Shown: piece after piece, positions 61,869-64,000 of the stretch
Layout of the letters: each line of letters opens with the position of its first letter
Numbering within the stretch: the stretch's first letter is position 1
Source of the DNA: Hyalangium versicolor
GTDB taxonomy: Bacteria; Myxococcota; Myxococcia; Myxococcales; Myxococcaceae
Reading direction: 5' to 3'
Assembly: GCF_020103695.1 (NCBI RefSeq)
Contig: NZ_JAHXBF010000003.1
Coordinates: forward strand, 372,001 to 436,000
DNA: 64,000 bases
Translations under genes and position numbers: made by a program
Notes under the pieces: model-generated
Database searches by the model: none
The model's input: the letters and a program-made list of their open reading frames with translations, nothing else
What the model was told of the DNA's origin: nothing

Positions 61869-63332
61869 ATGCGATTGTCACCGCTGCTCTGGATCGGCCT
61901 GCTCTCCCTCGTGCTGGAGGCAAGCCACGCGGAACCTCGTTTCGCCAGCCAGCCCCTGGCCTCCGTGTCGCCGCAGCCCACCGGTACGGATACGGGCGCG
62001 GGCGCAGGCTCAGGCTCGGAACGGATCCACATCCCCGCCGCGCCCCAGCGCTCGGGAGATCCCAAGGCTGGCTATGACACCCTGGTGAATGCCGGCTACG
62101 TGAGCTGTGGCGTTCCCTGGTCCATCTACCGAATGGCCATGGGCGATGCGCCGGAGCGCCTGCGGCTCCCAGGACGGCGCGGCCACAACGCGCGGCTCTC
62201 CTATGAGGTGACGGCCCTGAAGACGCCCCGAGGCGTCGAGGTGGTGACGGCCAACTGCCTGGGCTGCCATGCCACGCCCACGGAGAACGGCGTCGTCATC
62301 GGGCTGGGCAACTCCGCGCTGGATCTCACCGAGGACTTCTCCACCTTCGCCACCGCGGCCGGCCTGCTGGTGCGCAACAGCGACGAGCTGGCCGAGTGGT
62401 GGCGCTGGTCCAGCCGGGTCCGCGCCGTCGGCTCCTACACGCGGCCGGACACCATCGGCGTCAACTCGGCGGACAACCTGGCGGCGGTGCTCGCGGCCCA
62501 CCGCGACCCCGACACGCTCGAGTGGTCCGACGAGCCGCTCCACGAGCTCCCCCCGAGAGAACCCGTGCCCACGGACGTGCCCGCGTGGTGGCTGCTGCGC
62601 AAAAAGCACGCGATGTTCCACACCGGCATCGGCCGCGGAGATCACGCCCGGCTGATGATGTCCGCCTCGATGCTCTGCACCGACAGCGTCGAGGAGGCCG
62701 AGCGCATCGACAATTCGTTCGACGACGTGCGGGCCTACCTCGCCACGCTGCGGCCTCCGAAGTACCCGCACCCCATCAACCGCAAGCTCGCCGCCGAAGG
62801 GCGCGACGTCTTCGAGGCCTTCTGCTCCGAGTGCCACGGCACCTACGGCGACAAGGAGTCCTATCCCAACCTCATCATCCCGCTGGAGGAGGTGGGCACC
62901 GATCCGCTGCTCTGGCAGTCCACCGCGCGCGAAGGCCTGCCGCTGGTGCAGTGGTTCAACAGCTCGTTCTACGGGAGCACCGCGAGGCTGGTGCCGGGCC
63001 CCGGCTACGTGGCGCCTCCGCTGGACGGCATCTGGGCCACAGCGCCGTACCTGCACAACGGCTCGGTGCCCACGCTGGAGGCCCTGCTCGACAGCCGCAA
63101 ACGCCCCAAGTACTGGCGCCGCTCCTTCAGCCGCCGCGACTTCGATCCCGTGGCGGTCGGGTGGAAGCACCAGGTCCTCGATCACGGCAAGTCAGCCGAG
63201 TCCGACCCTTCCCTCCGTAAGCGCATCTACGACACCACCCTCCCAGGGTATTCCAATATCGGACACACTTTTGGTGATGAATTGTCGGATTCGCAACGCC
63301 ATGTCTTGATGGAGTATCTTAAAGCGCTGTAA
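61869..63332 (+). CDS. Exported c-type cytochrome
   Basis: 487 residues from the ATG at 61869, which begins a signal peptide (MRLSPLLWIGLLSLVLEASHA). Two CxxCH haem-binding motifs are present: NCLGCHA at about 135 and FCSECHG at about 320, so it binds two c-type haems in the periplasm. The second domain, with YVAPPLDGIWATAPYLHNGSVPTLEALL, is the form seen in di-haem cytochromes of the peroxidase/MauG and related oxidase families; PYLHNGS is typical. Function is electron transfer or an oxidase step; partner genes are not visible. The 190 bp downstream hold a palindrome (GGCACA-CATC-TGTGCC, 63420-63435). Confidence 0.85.
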   Translation: MRLSPLLWIGLLSLVLEASHAEPRFASQPLASVSPQPTGTDTGAGAGSGSERIHIPAAPQRSGDPKAGYDTLVNAGYVSCGVPWSIYRMAMGDAPERLRLPGRRGHNARLSYEVTALKTPRGVEVVTANCLGCHATPTENGVVIGLGNSALDLTEDFSTFATAAGLLVRNSDELAEWWRWSSRVRAVGSYTRPDTIGVNSADNLAAVLAAHRDPDTLEWSDEPLHELPPREPVPTDVPAWWLLRKKHAMFHTGIGRGDHARLMMSASMLCTDSVEEAERIDNSFDDVRAYLATLRPPKYPHPINRKLAAEGRDVFEAFCSECHGTYGDKESYPNLIIPLEEVGTDPLLWQSTAREGLPLVQWFNSSFYGSTARLVPGPGYVAPPLDGIWATAPYLHNGSVPTLEALLDSRKRPKYWRRSFSRRDFDPVAVGWKHQVLDHGKSAESDPSLRKRIYDTTLPGYSNIGHTFGDELSDSQRHVLMEYLKAL

Positions 63333-63522
63333 AATGGTAGTAACGGTGGAACCAATGCGAGGGCCTGTCAGGCCTTCATGTTGGGCCATCTACGGTCGGG
63401 CGCTACCGCATCCTCTATGGGCACACATCTGTGCCGAGTGGGGCGGTCTGCGTTTTCCACACATCTTACTCTGCGCGTGAGTCGCATCACCGTGGGCTAT
63501 TCCTCCCGGGAGGGACGGGTCT

Positions 63523-64000
63523 ATGTTGTGTTTACAGTCGGGGCGTAATATTCTGTTTGCATCGCTATTAGTCGTCGCATTCGCGAGCATTTCCTGTGAG
63601 AGCCCCGAGGCGGGCTCCGGCGCGGTATCGGGGGCGCCGTCCGCGAGCAGCTCCAATCCCCAGGCTTCCTTTGATGTGGAGGCTGTCATCCGCCAGGTCC
63701 ACTTCGCTTATCGGCAGGAGAAGGACGGCTGGCATGGTGGGCATTCCAACTATGAGGTGACGGCGACGGCGCAGGGGCTCACGCTGACGCCAGTTCGTGC
63801 TCTGCATCTGGAGGAGGAGACCCAAGAGCTTCCCGGAGTCCAACCGCCGCCGTCTCTCCGGGCCGAACTCGAGACGGGGGCTCCGCTGGTCCTGGGTGCG
63901 GCCCAGGTGTCGCGAGGGGACACGCGCCTGAGCGTGGACGCCCCTGAAGGTCAGGTCGAGGCGGATGGGCATCTGGCCCTCCGTCATGCCGCGTTCGTCG
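63523..64000 (+). CDS. Putative lipoprotein, N-terminal part
   Basis: 159 codons continue past the right edge. The start MLCLQSGRNILFASLLVVAFASISC ends in a lipobox (ASISC), followed by a Ser/Ala-rich linker and then VIRQVHFAYRQEKDGWHGGHSNYEV, which I recall as the N-terminal domain of large myxobacterial envelope proteins, though I cannot name the family. Beta-rich residues follow. An AGGGACGGG stretch upstream may be the ribosome binding site. Function unknown. Confidence 0.7.
   Translation, partial: MLCLQSGRNILFASLLVVAFASISCESPEAGSGAVSGAPSASSSNPQASFDVEAVIRQVHFAYRQEKDGWHGGHSNYEVTATAQGLTLTPVRALHLEEETQELPGVQPPPSLRAELETGAPLVLGAAQVSRGDTRLSVDAPEGQVEADGHLALRHAAFV

Overview
The window comes from a high-GC myxobacterium, most likely of the Cystobacterineae (Archangium, Cystobacter, Stigmatella or Hyalangium type). 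The reasons are a 229-residue FruA orthologue at 24062-24751, a protein of the Myxococcus paralogous family TIGR02268/DUF2381, a retron-type reverse transcriptase with a long N-terminal extension, lipoprotein toxin cassettes with the gene order of the outer-membrane-exchange sitBAI operons, and many large regulatory fusions. All assignments come from reading the translated sequence and from family knowledge. No database was searched. I saw no rRNA, tRNA, CRISPR array, transposase or integrase.

Layout. 1-7.7 kb: edge of a probable small-molecule biosynthetic locus. A partial ABC ATPase and a type II thioesterase diverge, and a tightly coupled minus-strand operon encodes YbaK-like deacylase, argininosuccinate-lyase-like enzyme, cysteine-synthase-like enzyme, ATP-grasp ligase and a membrane M28 peptidase. 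7.9-20.2 kb: accessory region with an orphan Imm11-type immunity gene and its truncated toxin tail, a DUF2381/lipoprotein pair, and two tandem copies of a three-gene cassette (secreted barrel-like protein, lipoprotein toxin, immunity protein). Three direct copies of the 3' end of proC plus 49-bp hairpin units bound these cassettes. The first cassette carries an internal deletion; the second is intact.

20.0-31.6 kb: core genes (proC, HEAT, J-domain, SpoIIM, RDD, fruA, TPR lipoprotein, AraC, C45 acyltransferase) and a HEAT/aldo-keto reductase fusion. 31.6-33.9 kb: a compact defence island with a retron (non-coding RNA bounded by a 15-bp inverted repeat, then the reverse transcriptase) followed by a ParE/RelE-type toxin-antitoxin pair. 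33.9-38.9 kb: degenerate metallo-beta-lactamase-fold protein, two hydrolases, a macro-like/deoxyribosyltransferase-like protein and glgC.

38.9-48.4 kb: a same-strand signalling cluster. A membrane protein with two almost identical globin domains heads it, followed by a Ser/Thr kinase-AAA fusion, a HisKA-receiver protein without an ATPase domain, a CheB-CheR-PAS fusion and a PAS histidine kinase-receiver. 48.6-64 kb: S9 peptidase, PBP4-type carboxypeptidase, a tandemly duplicated pair of lipoprotein genes (one JAMM-like), a GAF adenylate cyclase, a sialidase-fold protein, a GH63-like glucosidase, a zinc-ribbon protein, a c-type cytochrome and the start of another lipoprotein.

The strongest candidates for undescribed biology are the retron with an unusually short RNA core, the proC-tail-bounded toxin cassettes, the putative diaminopropionate-type operon, and the tandem-globin signalling cluster.
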